Shown here piece by piece: positions 17,287 through 25,818 of a DNA stretch of 64,000 nt. The notes beneath the pieces were generated by a model, which was not told the DNA's origin, made no database searches, and saw only the letters and a list, made by a program, of their open reading frames with translations. The stretch's first letter is position 1. Every line of letters begins with the position of its first letter. Position numbers and translations under genes: made by a program. Source of the stretch: Shinella sp. SUS2 (GTDB lineage: Bacteria; Pseudomonadota; Alphaproteobacteria; Rhizobiales; Rhizobiaceae); NCBI RefSeq assembly GCF_001262505.1, contig NZ_KQ410725.1, positions 300,651 through 364,650 on the forward strand, given 5' to 3'.

Positions 17287-18180
17287 CTATTGGTCCCGCA
17301 GTTCGGCGAAGGAACTTGCCGCTTTCGCCCCGCCGCGCAGCTTGCCGGAAAGCCAGACGCCGAAGACGGTGGCGAGATAGGGCAGCGCCTGCAGAAGATC
17401 GTGCGGGATCCTGTCGCCGAACATGAGCTGGGCGCGGATGCCGATCGCCCCGACCACCGCGAAGAAGAGCGCGGCGAAGGTCGCGCCCACCGGATGAGCG
17501 GCTCCGAAGATGACCGCGGCGAAGGCCATGAATCCACGCCCGGCGGTCATGCCCTGGGCGAAGAACTGCAGGCTCCCGGCGGCAAGTTCCGCACCGCCGA
17601 TCGCGCACAGAACCCCGCCGATCGAAAGCGCCACGAGCCGCATGCGCGACGGGTTGGCGCCGACCCCACGGGCGGCAAAGGGGTGCTCGCCGCAAGCTGC
17701 GAGCCGAAGGCCGAAACGTGTTCGCCGCAGCAGGACCCACATGGCGAAGACGACGAAGGGCATGGCGGCCACAGAGATCGACAGCACTCCGTAGGTGCCG
17801 AAGGCCGGCCCGAGCTTGGGAATGCCGAACGGGGCCGTAACGGTCGCCTGGCTGCCGAAGATCGACTGGACGGCGAGTGCCGTGCCGCCGACACCGAGCC
17901 CCGTCAACCCGAGGCCGGCGATGATGGGGTTGGCCTTCAGCCTGTCGATGACGAACCAGAGAAGCACCGACGCCAGCACACAGGCAAGGATGGCGATGAG
18001 GATGGCCGCCGCCACGGATTTGGTAAGCATGATGCCGAGGATCGTGGCACAGGCGCCGATGATCATCAGGCCTTCAAGGCCGAGGTTCCAGACCCCTGCC
18101 CGCTGGGCGATGACGCCGGCGAGCGTGACGTAGATCAGCGGCGTTCCGGAACGCAGGATGGCGATGATGATCTCGTTCAT
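17287..18180 (-). CDS. ABC transporter permease, nucleoside type (second)
   Basis: A 297-residue polytopic membrane protein of the YufQ/BmpA-associated permease family. It has the family segment GVWNLGLEGLMIIGAC near residue 30, a late loop with VGANPSRMRLVALSIGGVLC, and a terminal segment with GDRIPHDLLQALPYLATV. It overlaps the preceding permease by ATGA and forms the second half of the heterodimeric channel. Family members import nucleosides, and in some rhizobia other purine-like compounds. Confidence 0.87.
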   Translation of the reverse strand: MNEIIIAILRSGTPLIYVTLAGVIAQRAGVWNLGLEGLMIIGACATILGIMLTKSVAAAILIAILACVLASVLLWFVIDRLKANPIIAGLGLTGLGVGGTALAVQSIFGSQATVTAPFGIPKLGPAFGTYGVLSISVAAMPFVVFAMWVLLRRTRFGLRLAACGEHPFAARGVGANPSRMRLVALSIGGVLCAIGGAELAAGSLQFFAQGMTAGRGFMAFAAVIFGAAHPVGATFAALFFAVVGAIGIRAQLMFGDRIPHDLLQALPYLATVFGVWLSGKLRGGAKAASSFAELRDQ

Positions 18181-19214
18181 GACGAACGCCCTCCAAAACG
18201 CAGCACCCTGTCGACAAGCTTCGACCGTGCCGTAATGAACAGCGCGATCGCTGCATTGATGATGTCGATGGCCGCCGCTGGCAGCCCCGCCATGATCGGC
18301 AGGTAGAGCGCCGCGGAAGCAAGGCCGCCGAAGAACACGGCTGCCACCGCCGTTCCGACAACGGAGAGATTGGCGACGAGCGCGATGAGGATCGCCGTGA
18401 AGCCATGCGCCGGCAGGAAGCCCGAAGCGATACGGCCGTTCGGCCCCATGAATTCGATCGTGCCGGCAAGGCCCGCCAGCGCCCCGGAAATGAGGAAGCT
18501 GGACAGGCCGAGCTTCCAGAGCCGTGCCCCCTGCCACTCGACCATCGTGCCGTTGCGGCCGGCAAGGCTCGCCAGCACCCCGAAGGCGGTCCGGTTCACC
18601 AGCAGCCACATCAGGATGCCGACGATGGCCGCGATGGCAATGATGGTCGGGGAGAGGCCGAGGGAATCGGAAATGCGGTAGGCCGCATCGAGCGGCCGGC
18701 TCGATGCCTGTTGGCCGGAGCCCGAGGGATCCTTGAGCGGTCCCGCGGTGACATAGACCAGAAGCAGGCCTGCCATGAAGTTGCCCATCAGCGTGGTGAT
18801 GACCTCGTCGGTGCCGGAGCGAAGGCGCAGCAGACCCGGCCAGAGAGCCCAGAGGGCGCCGCCCAGCATGCCGGCGAGCAGCAGTGCGGGAATGACCAGG
18901 ACGGCAGGCCCGCCCTTCAGCGCCTCGGCCGCAAACGCGGCGCAGATCGCGCCGACATAGAACTGGCCCTGCGCGCCGATGTTGAAGAACCCCGCCCGGA
19001 AGGAAATGCCGACGCCGACTGCCGTGATGAACAGCGGCAGCGCCCACCGGAGGCTTTGTTCGATCGCGCCACTGCGCAGGAACGCCCCGTCGAGCACCGC
19101 CCAGAGCATGACGGGTGCGTTGTAGCCGGCAAGCTGGAAGACGAGTGCGCAGAGCACGAGCGCGAAGATGACGAAGACCAGACTGCGGAGGACGGTGATA
19201 AGGCTGTCTTTCAT
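18177..19214 (-). CDS. ABC transporter permease, nucleoside type (first)
   Basis: A 345-residue permease of the YufP type. It shows FRAGFFNIGAQGQFYVGA, the segment TDEVITTLMGNFMAGLL and GLPAAAIDIINAAIALF near the end, with 8-10 hydrophobic segments. Its start overlaps the ATPase stop (ATGA) and its stop overlaps the next permease start. It pairs with the following permease, the two-domain ATPase and the BMP-type binding protein. Confidence 0.87.
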   Translation of the reverse strand: MKDSLITVLRSLVFVIFALVLCALVFQLAGYNAPVMLWAVLDGAFLRSGAIEQSLRWALPLFITAVGVGISFRAGFFNIGAQGQFYVGAICAAFAAEALKGGPAVLVIPALLLAGMLGGALWALWPGLLRLRSGTDEVITTLMGNFMAGLLLVYVTAGPLKDPSGSGQQASSRPLDAAYRISDSLGLSPTIIAIAAIVGILMWLLVNRTAFGVLASLAGRNGTMVEWQGARLWKLGLSSFLISGALAGLAGTIEFMGPNGRIASGFLPAHGFTAILIALVANLSVVGTAVAAVFFGGLASAALYLPIMAGLPAAAIDIINAAIALFITARSKLVDRVLRFGGRSS

Positions 19215-20791
19215 GCGTTTGCCCTCACAGCAGCGCCGGTCATGGCAGCCCCCACCGACCCGATGTCGAAGGGCGCGCGGAACTCCCCATTCAGCCGTCC
19301 CGACAACATCACCACGACGCGGTCGGAAATATCGAACAGCTCATCGAGATCCGACGAGATGAGCAGGATGGCGGCACCGCGGTCGCGGGCCTGCCTCAGC
19401 GCCTGCCACACGAAGGCGGTCGCGCCGATGTCGAGGCCGCGTGTCGGCTGGGCGGCGATGATCAGCCGCGCGGCCGGATCGACCTCGCGCGCGAGGATCA
19501 CCTTCTGTGCGTTGCCGCCGGAGAGCGAGCCGGCCCTCTGCCCGCAATTGTGGTAGTGCACGCTCCATGCCTTGAGCGAGCGGTCGCACGCCTCGCGGAT
19601 GACCGCGGGCCGGATGACCTTGAGCAGACTGCCCTGCAGCAGGTCCCGCGCGCTCCAGTTCTGCCAGAGCGAACTGGTAAGGCTGAGGCCTTCCACGTTG
19701 CGCTCGAAGGGAATGATCCTGAGACCGATCGCACGGCGGGCGGCAAGCGGCTGGCGGGTCACGTCCTGCCCGGCGAGAGCGATCGAGCCGCCGTCGAGGT
19801 CCGCGAGGGCGGAAATCGCCCGGACCAGTGTCTTCTGCCCGTTGCCTTCAACACCGGCGATGCCGACGATTTCGCCCGGACGGATATCAAGGTCGATCGT
19901 GTCGAGTGCGATGCCCTCGCTGTCCGGCCGGGTGGAAACGGCCTTCATCGACAAGACGGCAGGGCCTTTTGCCTGGGACGGCTGGTCGGCATCCCCGCCG
20001 GCCGGGGATTTCGTTCCGACCAGGGCGTCGCGGTCGTGCCCATCGAGCGTCCTGGCCACCGCATCGCCGACGATCAGGTTGGCCAGCCGCTCGGCCGGGA
20101 CCTCGGCGATCGGAAGCGGCCCCTCCACCTTCCGGCCGCCGCGCAGCACCGTGACCGTATCCGCGATACCAAGCACCTCACGGATCTTGTGCAGAATGAG
20201 GATGACGGTGACACCACGCGCCTTGAGGCGTCGAACGCGGGAAAACAGCATGTCGATGCCCGCCGGCGACAGCACCGCCGTCGGCTCGTCGAGAATGAGG
20301 ACGCACGCATCCGTCACCAGCGCACGCGCGATCTCGATGCCCTGCTGCGTCTCGATCGGCAGGTCGCGGATCCGCCGGTTGAGATCGACCTGAACGTCGA
20401 GCCCGGCAAGATGCGGCCGCCATTTCTCCGCAAGCGCCTTGCGGCTGTAGATGCCGCCCTTGTCCGTCGCCCCGAACTCCATGGTCTCGGCAACGGTGAA
20501 GGACGGCGGCAGGGCAAAACTCTGGTGGACGAGTTCCACGCCCGCGGCGCGGCTTTCCCTGACCTGCCCCGTGCGGATTTCATGCCCCATCACGTCGACG
20601 GCACCGAAAGTCGGCCGCACGAGGCCGGCGGCGACACGGGCGAAGGTCGTCTTGCCGGCGCCGTTCTGGCCCACGACGGCATGGATCTGGCCCGGAGCGA
20701 AGGAGGCTGAAACCTCCGACAGAGCCGTCACGTCACCGAACTTCACGGTGACATCGCGGCACTCCAGGGCCGACTTTGGAAGATTGGGCAT
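19211..20791 (-). CDS. ABC transporter ATPase with two nucleotide-binding domains, nucleoside type
   Basis: A 526-residue protein of the YufO/XylG-like class. The first domain has Walker A GQNGAGKTT, a divergent signature LPIETQQGIEIARAL and Walker B VLILDEPTAVLS. The second has a degenerate Walker A GVEGNGQKTL, signature LSGGNAQKVILAREV and no canonical DEP (IIAAQPTRGLD), as is usual for this family. It is separated from the upstream binding-protein gene by a strong 16-bp hairpin and overlaps the first permease. Confidence 0.9.
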   Translation of the reverse strand: MPNLPKSALECRDVTVKFGDVTALSEVSASFAPGQIHAVVGQNGAGKTTFARVAAGLVRPTFGAVDVMGHEIRTGQVRESRAAGVELVHQSFALPPSFTVAETMEFGATDKGGIYSRKALAEKWRPHLAGLDVQVDLNRRIRDLPIETQQGIEIARALVTDACVLILDEPTAVLSPAGIDMLFSRVRRLKARGVTVILILHKIREVLGIADTVTVLRGGRKVEGPLPIAEVPAERLANLIVGDAVARTLDGHDRDALVGTKSPAGGDADQPSQAKGPAVLSMKAVSTRPDSEGIALDTIDLDIRPGEIVGIAGVEGNGQKTLVRAISALADLDGGSIALAGQDVTRQPLAARRAIGLRIIPFERNVEGLSLTSSLWQNWSARDLLQGSLLKVIRPAVIREACDRSLKAWSVHYHNCGQRAGSLSGGNAQKVILAREVDPAARLIIAAQPTRGLDIGATAFVWQALRQARDRGAAILLISSDLDELFDISDRVVVMLSGRLNGEFRAPFDIGSVGAAMTGAAVRANA

Positions 20792-20902
20792 GATACGGTT
20801 CCCAACGAGAGCAGAGGTTCACGTCCGTCAACAGGGCTGGAGACGAGCCGCGAACCTCCCGCGACCATCCCTCGGGGACGGCCGATGCCGATTGTCCGTC
20901 AA

Positions 20903-20937
20903 GCCTCCACGCCGGCCCGATGGGCCGGCGTGGAGGC
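20903..20937 (-). terminator. Sixteen-bp perfect hairpin between binding-protein and ATPase genes
   Basis: The arms at 20903-20918 and 20922-20937 are perfectly complementary around a 3-base loop, starting directly after the binding-protein stop codon. There is no T-run in the direction of transcription, so it is better read as an mRNA-stabilising or partial-termination element than a full terminator. Confidence 0.65.
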
Positions 20938-21999
20938 TCAAAGCGTTGTGTTGAACGGGACCTTGATGGATCCGTCCAGAATGCCCGCCCGAACCTTGTC
21001 GACCTCGACGAGCGCTTCCTTCGCCTTCGCATTGAGATCTGCCGGTCCCTGCTCGGCGAAAACAGGCGAAGGAATGAAATCGATGACGCCGGTGCCGAGG
21101 CCCGTATGCTCATGCGTACCGCCCTTCCAGTCGGAGCCGACGGCCTTGGTGACCTCGTTGTAGAGCGAGACGCCGAAATCGAGGCTGACGATGGAGATGA
21201 GCGACTTCGGACCGAGCTCGTACTGCCCGGGCGCAAGGCAGCTCACCATGCGACCTTCCTTTTCATTGGCCGCAGCGATGATGCCGCCGTCGGTGGCCGC
21301 CGCATCGGTCTGGATGTAGTCGATGCCGTCATTGTACATCTGGGTGGCGATTTCCTGCCCCTTGGCGGGATCCTGGAACGAGCCCGCAAAGGCGGCGACG
21401 ACGCTGGCATCCGGCCGGATGGAGTGCACGCCGGCCTTGAACGCGTTGAAATCGGCATTGAGCGGGGGAATCGAGACGCCGCCGATGAAGCCGGTCTTTC
21501 CGGTCGAGGTCATCCTGGCGGCAAAGACGCCCGAAAGATAGCAACCGAGATAGTAGTCGTAGGAAACGGTCACCACGTTCGGGATCGCCGGTTCGAAGGG
21601 GTCGCCGAAAAGCTGGATCCACTTGGTGTTGGGATAGGACGGCGCCAGCGCCTTGAAGGGCTCGGCCACTTCGTTGAAGGTCGAGACGATGATCGCAGCG
21701 CCCGCATCGCCAAGCGTGCGGTAGATGGTCTCGTAGGTCGCCGGATCCTGCGCGTAGATGGCGCGGTACTCGAAGCCCTTTTCCTCCGAAAGCTGCTTGA
21801 GCTTGGCGATCATCTGGTCCACCGGACCGTTGTCGCCGGCCGCCTGCGTGTGAACGAGCGCGACCAGCCCGCCGGAGGCGCGGGCGAATTCGGGCACGAT
21901 GCTGGCTGCAAAGCCAAGCGCCGCGGCGCCTGCGCTCGCCTGCAGGAATGTGCGGCGATGCATCCTGTGCTGTGCATTGGTCCCAGTCTTGTCTGTCAT
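20938..21999 (-). CDS. BMP family (PnrA/BmpA-type) substrate-binding protein
   Basis: A 353-residue periplasmic binding protein of the basic membrane protein family. A Tat-type leader is present: HRRTFLQASAGAAALGFAAS near residues 15-35, followed by an FARAS cleavage region. The mature segments GGLVALVHTQAAGDNG, SYDYYLGCYLSGVFAARM, the DYIQTDAAATDGGII loop and the TGVIDF strand follow the family order. The ATG at 21999 has GAGGGAA 8 bases upstream. It should capture the nucleoside-like ligand for the ATPase/permease complex encoded next. Confidence 0.88.
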   Translation of the reverse strand: MTDKTGTNAQHRMHRRTFLQASAGAAALGFAASIVPEFARASGGLVALVHTQAAGDNGPVDQMIAKLKQLSEEKGFEYRAIYAQDPATYETIYRTLGDAGAAIIVSTFNEVAEPFKALAPSYPNTKWIQLFGDPFEPAIPNVVTVSYDYYLGCYLSGVFAARMTSTGKTGFIGGVSIPPLNADFNAFKAGVHSIRPDASVVAAFAGSFQDPAKGQEIATQMYNDGIDYIQTDAAATDGGIIAAANEKEGRMVSCLAPGQYELGPKSLISIVSLDFGVSLYNEVTKAVGSDWKGGTHEHTGLGTGVIDFIPSPVFAEQGPADLNAKAKEALVEVDKVRAGILDGSIKVPFNTTL

Positions 22000-22079
22000 G
22001 ATGGTTCCCTCTTTTATCGATTGTCGTTTCGCATGCGCATTCGCCGACACGCAGGCCCTGCTGCGCGTCGGTTGCCGCC

Positions 22080-22400
22080 TCAAAGAGGAGGCGAATAGGA
22101 GGCCGGGTTCATGATCATCACCTCCTGCTTCTGGATCGCGTCCAGCGCCCAGACCTCGGAGATGAACGTCTGCCAGTCGGGGTCGGCATACATCGCCGTC
22201 CGGCGCGCCTCACGGTCGGCGAGACTGTCGTAGGCCCACATCAGAACCGTGGTGTGAAGGGTGCCGAGTTCCGAGGAATAGAGGCCGACAAAGGTGTTGA
22301 GGTGGCGCTTCTGCACGGGCAGGCCGTCAGCCTCGTATTTCTTCATCCACTTATCGACCGTACCGGGCTTGAAGGTATAGGTGCGGTGTTCGAGGATCAT
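22080..22400 (-). CDS. NIPSNAP family protein
   Basis: A 106-residue protein, the normal size of a bacterial NIPSNAP domain (ferredoxin-like alpha/beta fold). It begins MILEHRTYTFKPGTVDKWM, has VGLYSSELGTLHTTVLMW and ends with a short hydrophobic tail. The ATG at 22400 overlaps the GMC gene stop (ATGA). The molecular function of NIPSNAP proteins is not established; in bacterial catabolic operons they often accompany hydrolases and oxidoreductases. Confidence 0.85.
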   Translation of the reverse strand: MILEHRTYTFKPGTVDKWMKKYEADGLPVQKRHLNTFVGLYSSELGTLHTTVLMWAYDSLADREARRTAMYADPDWQTFISEVWALDAIQKQEVMIMNPASYSPPL

Positions 22401-24037
22401 CGGATCGCTCCTTCTGCGTTCAGGATGAACTCGGCGCATTTCTCGCCGATCATGATGGCCGGTGCATTGGTGTTGCCGCTCGAGATGATCGGCATGATCG
22501 AGGCGTCGGCGACGCGCAGCCCCTCGATGCCGCGGACCTTGAGCCGCGCGTCCACCACGGCCATGGGATCGTTGCCCATCTTCGCCGTTCCCACCGGATG
22601 GAAGGTCGTCATGGCCGTTGCACGAAGCCAGCGTGTCAGCGCCGCATCGTCAAGCGCCTCCGGCCCGGGCGCGAGCTCCTTGCCGCGGTATCGGTCGAAA
22701 GCCTTCTGGCCGACGATGTCCCGGGTCAGCCGGATGGCGTCGATCATCGTGCGAATGTCGAACTCGTCGCGCAGGTAGTTGGCCAGGATCTTCGGCTTGT
22801 CGGCGGGATTGGCCGACCGCAGCGTGATCTCGCCGCGGCTCACCGGATTGACGGGGCCGACACGGATCGTGAACCCGTGGTTGGCTTCCACCGCCTGTTT
22901 CTTGCGGAACGGATTGGGGAAGTGCAGGTTGGCCGTCTTTTCCAGCGCCGGCATGAAATGCAGCTGGATGTCCGGCGCGACGAGACCATCGTTCGAGCGG
23001 ATGAAGGCGCCGGCCTCGTAGGGAAAGGTCGTCGTGATGCCTTCCCCGAACAGCATGCCCTGGGCAACGGCCGGTATGAGCTTGTCGGCACGCAGGTCGC
23101 CGAACAGGGTGATCGGCTCCCGGCATTCCCAGCTCATGACGCAGTCGACATGATCCTGAAGGTTCTTGCCGACACCCGGAAGATCGAGCACGGGCTTGAT
23201 GCCGAGTGCGCGCAGCTCGTCGGCCGGCCCGATGCCCGAGAGGAGCAAGGCCTTGGGGGAATTGACGACGCCCGCGGACAGGATGACCTCACGCCCAGCA
23301 TGGGCGCGCCCCGACCGACCGTCCCTGACATAGTCGACGCCGCATGCCCGGCCGTCTTCGATGACGAGGCGCGTCGTTTCCGCCCCCGTCAGCACGGTCA
23401 GGTTCTTGCGATCGAGCGCGGGGCGCAGGAAGGCCCAGGACGTCGACCAGCGCTTTCCCTTGCGGATGGTGAAGTCGTAGCGGCCGAACCCTTCCTGGGT
23501 GGCGCCGTTGAAATCGTCGTTGTCCGGGTAGCCGGCCTGCAGGCCCGCCTCGCAGAACACGTCCATCAGCGGATTGTGGCCACGGGCCCGGCAGACGGTC
23601 AGTTCGCCGTCTGCGCTGTGGAACGCATCCTTGCGCTGGATATGGGCCTCGGAGCGCCGGAATGCCGGCAGCACCTCGTCATAGGACCAGCCGGGCAAGC
23701 CGAGCTGCGACCAGCGGTCATAATCGTGGCGATTGCCGCGCACGTAGATCATGCCGTTGATGGTCGAGGTCCCGCCCAGCACCTTGCCGCGCGGCCAGTA
23801 GAGCGAGCGGCCGTTGAGATGGGGCTCGGGCTCCGTGTGATAATGCCAGTTGTAGATGCCCGAATGGAACAGCTTGCCCATCAGCATCGGCAGCCGGAAC
23901 AGCGGATTGCGATCCTTGCCGCCCGCCTCGATCAGCAGCACACGGTTCGCCGGGTTCTTCGACAGGCGGTTCGCAAGAACGCAGCCCGCCGACCCCGCGC
24001 CGACGATGATGAAATCATATTCCGGGGCAGACGCCAT
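22397..24037 (-). CDS. GMC family FAD oxidoreductase (choline dehydrogenase type)
   Basis: A 546-residue flavoprotein. The FAD motif IIVGAGSAGCVLANRL is at about residues 10-25, and GMC signature 1, GGTSTINGMIYVRG, at 88-101. Signature 2 is around SAGVVNSPKALLLSGIGP, with catalytic FHPVGTAKMG and the Asn-bearing SSGNTNAPAIMIGEK near the C-terminus. It starts 3 bases after the glycosylase stop and overlaps the NIPSNAP gene. The substrate is unknown; oxidation of the sugar hydroxymethyl or of an alcohol side chain of the imported compound would fit the operon. Confidence 0.88.
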   Translation of the reverse strand: MASAPEYDFIIVGAGSAGCVLANRLSKNPANRVLLIEAGGKDRNPLFRLPMLMGKLFHSGIYNWHYHTEPEPHLNGRSLYWPRGKVLGGTSTINGMIYVRGNRHDYDRWSQLGLPGWSYDEVLPAFRRSEAHIQRKDAFHSADGELTVCRARGHNPLMDVFCEAGLQAGYPDNDDFNGATQEGFGRYDFTIRKGKRWSTSWAFLRPALDRKNLTVLTGAETTRLVIEDGRACGVDYVRDGRSGRAHAGREVILSAGVVNSPKALLLSGIGPADELRALGIKPVLDLPGVGKNLQDHVDCVMSWECREPITLFGDLRADKLIPAVAQGMLFGEGITTTFPYEAGAFIRSNDGLVAPDIQLHFMPALEKTANLHFPNPFRKKQAVEANHGFTIRVGPVNPVSRGEITLRSANPADKPKILANYLRDEFDIRTMIDAIRLTRDIVGQKAFDRYRGKELAPGPEALDDAALTRWLRATAMTTFHPVGTAKMGNDPMAVVDARLKVRGIEGLRVADASIMPIISSGNTNAPAIMIGEKCAEFILNAEGAIR

Positions 24038-24040
24038 GGA

Positions 24041-24892
24041 TCACCATGCGACAGGCTGGCCGCCCATCGCCTCCAGATAGGAATTGCACAGAAGGAACGG
24101 ATTTTCCCGGCCCAGCACATCATCGGCAAAAGCGGGATGCGCGCGCTGGACATAGGCGACATGGCCCTCACGCCCCTCACCGACACCGGCCGCAGCAAAG
24201 ATATCGGCGGCAGCCGCGCCGAAACCCAGGAAGACGACGGGCGCGTCCCGCGCCAGAAGCGTTTCGACCACGCGCAGCATGAGCGGCCGCCAGAAGGGCA
24301 GATGCCCGCGCGACTGGTGCGGATCGATATCGACGCGAAAACGGGAGAGCGTCAGCGATGCGTTGAGCAGGAGGACACCCTCCCTCACCCAGCGGTCGGC
24401 AATCAGGCTGGGCGCCTCGAACACCCCCGCCGGATCACACAGCAGATGGCGCACATCCGGCCATCGGCCGAAATCCCGCGCGAGGCTTTCATCGCCGAGG
24501 CGCGCGGCCGCGATGAGCTGCATATAGGCGCGGATGCTCTTCGAGAACATCTTGTCCAGCTCACCCCAGCCAGCAAGATTGCCGGCCTCGAAGGCGCGGC
24601 CCGTTGCGAAACCGGGTTCAGGATAGGGATCCTGCCCGAGGATCAGGCAGCGCACATCCCGCGGCGCAATGCCGTCAAAGGCGGCGAGCATATGCGCCCC
24701 CGGCGGCTGGCCGGGAAAAACCTTGCCACGGCGGGCCGGAAAGATCGGCTCCCACGCCTCCAGCTCGAGATCGCCGCCGACACGATCGAAATCCGCGCCG
24801 ACGGAGCCGAGCGCGGCACGCCAGAGCTGCGGCAGGTCGCCTTCCCAGCCGGCAAGCGTCTGCGCCATCGCCTCCCTCAACCGCATCGACAT
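24041..24892 (-). CDS. Uracil-DNA glycosylase family protein
   Basis: A 283-residue protein with the family 1 water-activating motif GQDPYPEPG around residue 85 (Asp and Tyr kept, usual His replaced by Pro), VLLLNASLTLSRF and a late QRAHPAF replacing the common HPSPLS. It is longer than E. coli Ung at the N-terminus. GGAGG lies 5 bases before the ATG. It is the promoter-proximal gene of a catabolic operon, which is odd for a DNA-repair enzyme. It would release uracil from DNA, and the divergent regulator belongs to a uracil-sensing family. Confidence 0.83.
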   Translation of the reverse strand: MSMRLREAMAQTLAGWEGDLPQLWRAALGSVGADFDRVGGDLELEAWEPIFPARRGKVFPGQPPGAHMLAAFDGIAPRDVRCLILGQDPYPEPGFATGRAFEAGNLAGWGELDKMFSKSIRAYMQLIAAARLGDESLARDFGRWPDVRHLLCDPAGVFEAPSLIADRWVREGVLLLNASLTLSRFRVDIDPHQSRGHLPFWRPLMLRVVETLLARDAPVVFLGFGAAAADIFAAAGVGEGREGHVAYVQRAHPAFADDVLGRENPFLLCNSYLEAMGGQPVAW

Positions 24893-24936
24893 CCCGGCCT
24901 CCCCTTCCGTCCACTGAAGGGAAGACTAGACAAAAC

Positions 24937-24952
24937 TTGACCAAAGTGTCAA
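24937..24952. promoter_or_regulatory. RutR-like operator 1
   Basis: TTGACCAAAGTGTCAA agrees with the published RutR site TTGACCANNTGGTCAA at all but two defined positions. It lies 45 bases upstream of the glycosylase start. Confidence 0.65.
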
Positions 24953-24970
24953 CTTTCCAAAAGACAAAAA

Positions 24971-24986
24971 ATGACGACTCGGTCAA
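24971..24986. promoter_or_regulatory. RutR-like operator 2
   Basis: ATGACGACTCGGTCAA keeps the TGAC-N6-GTCA half-site geometry of the other two copies. Confidence 0.5.
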
Positions 24987-24992
24987 TTTTTC

Positions 24993-25008
24993 CTGACAAA
25001 TACGTCAG
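24993..25008. promoter_or_regulatory. RutR-like operator 3
   Basis: CTGACAAATACGTCAG is a perfect inverted repeat outside its 6-base centre and has the same 16-bp span as operator 1. It lies 120 bases upstream of the TetR gene. Confidence 0.55.
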
Positions 25009-25127
25009 CTTTTGGCAAAGATCGAAACGCTTGCATTTCGCCGGAAAACGCGGCAATTGCGCAGACGATCCCGCCACCACGCACGATTGCCTGGTACGAA
25101 GCGACGGCGAGATGGAGGCGGAACCAC

Positions 25128-25760
25128 ATGGCAAGGGCAGCTAAAGATCCCGAGGAGCGCATCCGCGAACGCAACATGCGCCTCATCATCAAGGCGGGGA
25201 TCGAAATCTTCGCGCGCAAGGGCTTCGACGGCACACGCATCGCCGAGATCGCGGAGGCTTCAGGCCTGCCGAAGGCCAATGTCTACTACTACTTCTCCTC
25301 CAAGGAAGAGATCTACACCGCGATCATCGCGCATCTCATCGCCAGCTGGGACGATGCGCTGAAATACATCTCGCCCGAACGCGAGCCCGCGGAGGCCTTC
25401 CGGCTCTACATCAAGGCAAAGCTCGAATACACGCGCAAGAACATCGCGGAATCCCGCCTCTTCGCCAGCGAGATCATCCAGGGCGCGCGGTTCCTGAAGA
25501 AGAAGGATCGCGACCACATGCGCCAGATCACGGATGCGCATGTGGCCGTCGTCGAGGGCTGGATTGCCGCCGGCAAGATGCTGCCGGTCGATCCCCGCCA
25601 CCTCTTCGTCATGCTGTGGGCATCGACGCAGTTCTACGCGGACTTCGAACCCGTCGCCGCCGACGCCCTGAAGAAGTCGCGCCTGAAAGCAGAGGACTAC
25701 GAAAAGGCAGCCACCACCATCACCGAAACGATCCTGCGGGGCATTCTCCGCAATCCCTGA
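25128..25760 (+). CDS. TetR family regulator, RutR-like
   Basis: A 210-residue regulator. The helix-turn-helix is at about residues 20-65 (GTRIAEIAEASGLPKANVYYYF). The C-terminal part follows RutR: a SRLFASEIIQGARFL helix, GWIAAGKMLPVDPRHLFVMLWASTQFYADF and a terminal IRxI-type helix. RutR proteins sense uracil or thymine and control pyrimidine use. It is divergent from the ten-gene operon, with three candidate operators between them. I infer that it represses the operon until a pyrimidine-like ligand binds. Confidence 0.88.
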   Translation: MARAAKDPEERIRERNMRLIIKAGIEIFARKGFDGTRIAEIAEASGLPKANVYYYFSSKEEIYTAIIAHLIASWDDALKYISPEREPAEAFRLYIKAKLEYTRKNIAESRLFASEIIQGARFLKKKDRDHMRQITDAHVAVVEGWIAAGKMLPVDPRHLFVMLWASTQFYADFEPVAADALKKSRLKAEDYEKAATTITETILRGILRNP

Positions 25761-25818
25761 GCGTTTGCGCTGAGCCAGGACGCCGTGAGGGTCTCGCGCG
25801 GCCGTCCCGGATAGTCAG

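Noticed and set aside
17287..19047. A 586-residue double permease
   Set aside because: The upstream part is the first permease read out of frame; the second permease starts at 18180 within an ATGA overlap.
22598..24940. A 780-codon open frame on the + strand
   Set aside because: It is antisense to the GMC oxidoreductase and glycosylase genes and its translation is Arg/Gly-rich with no recognisable domain.
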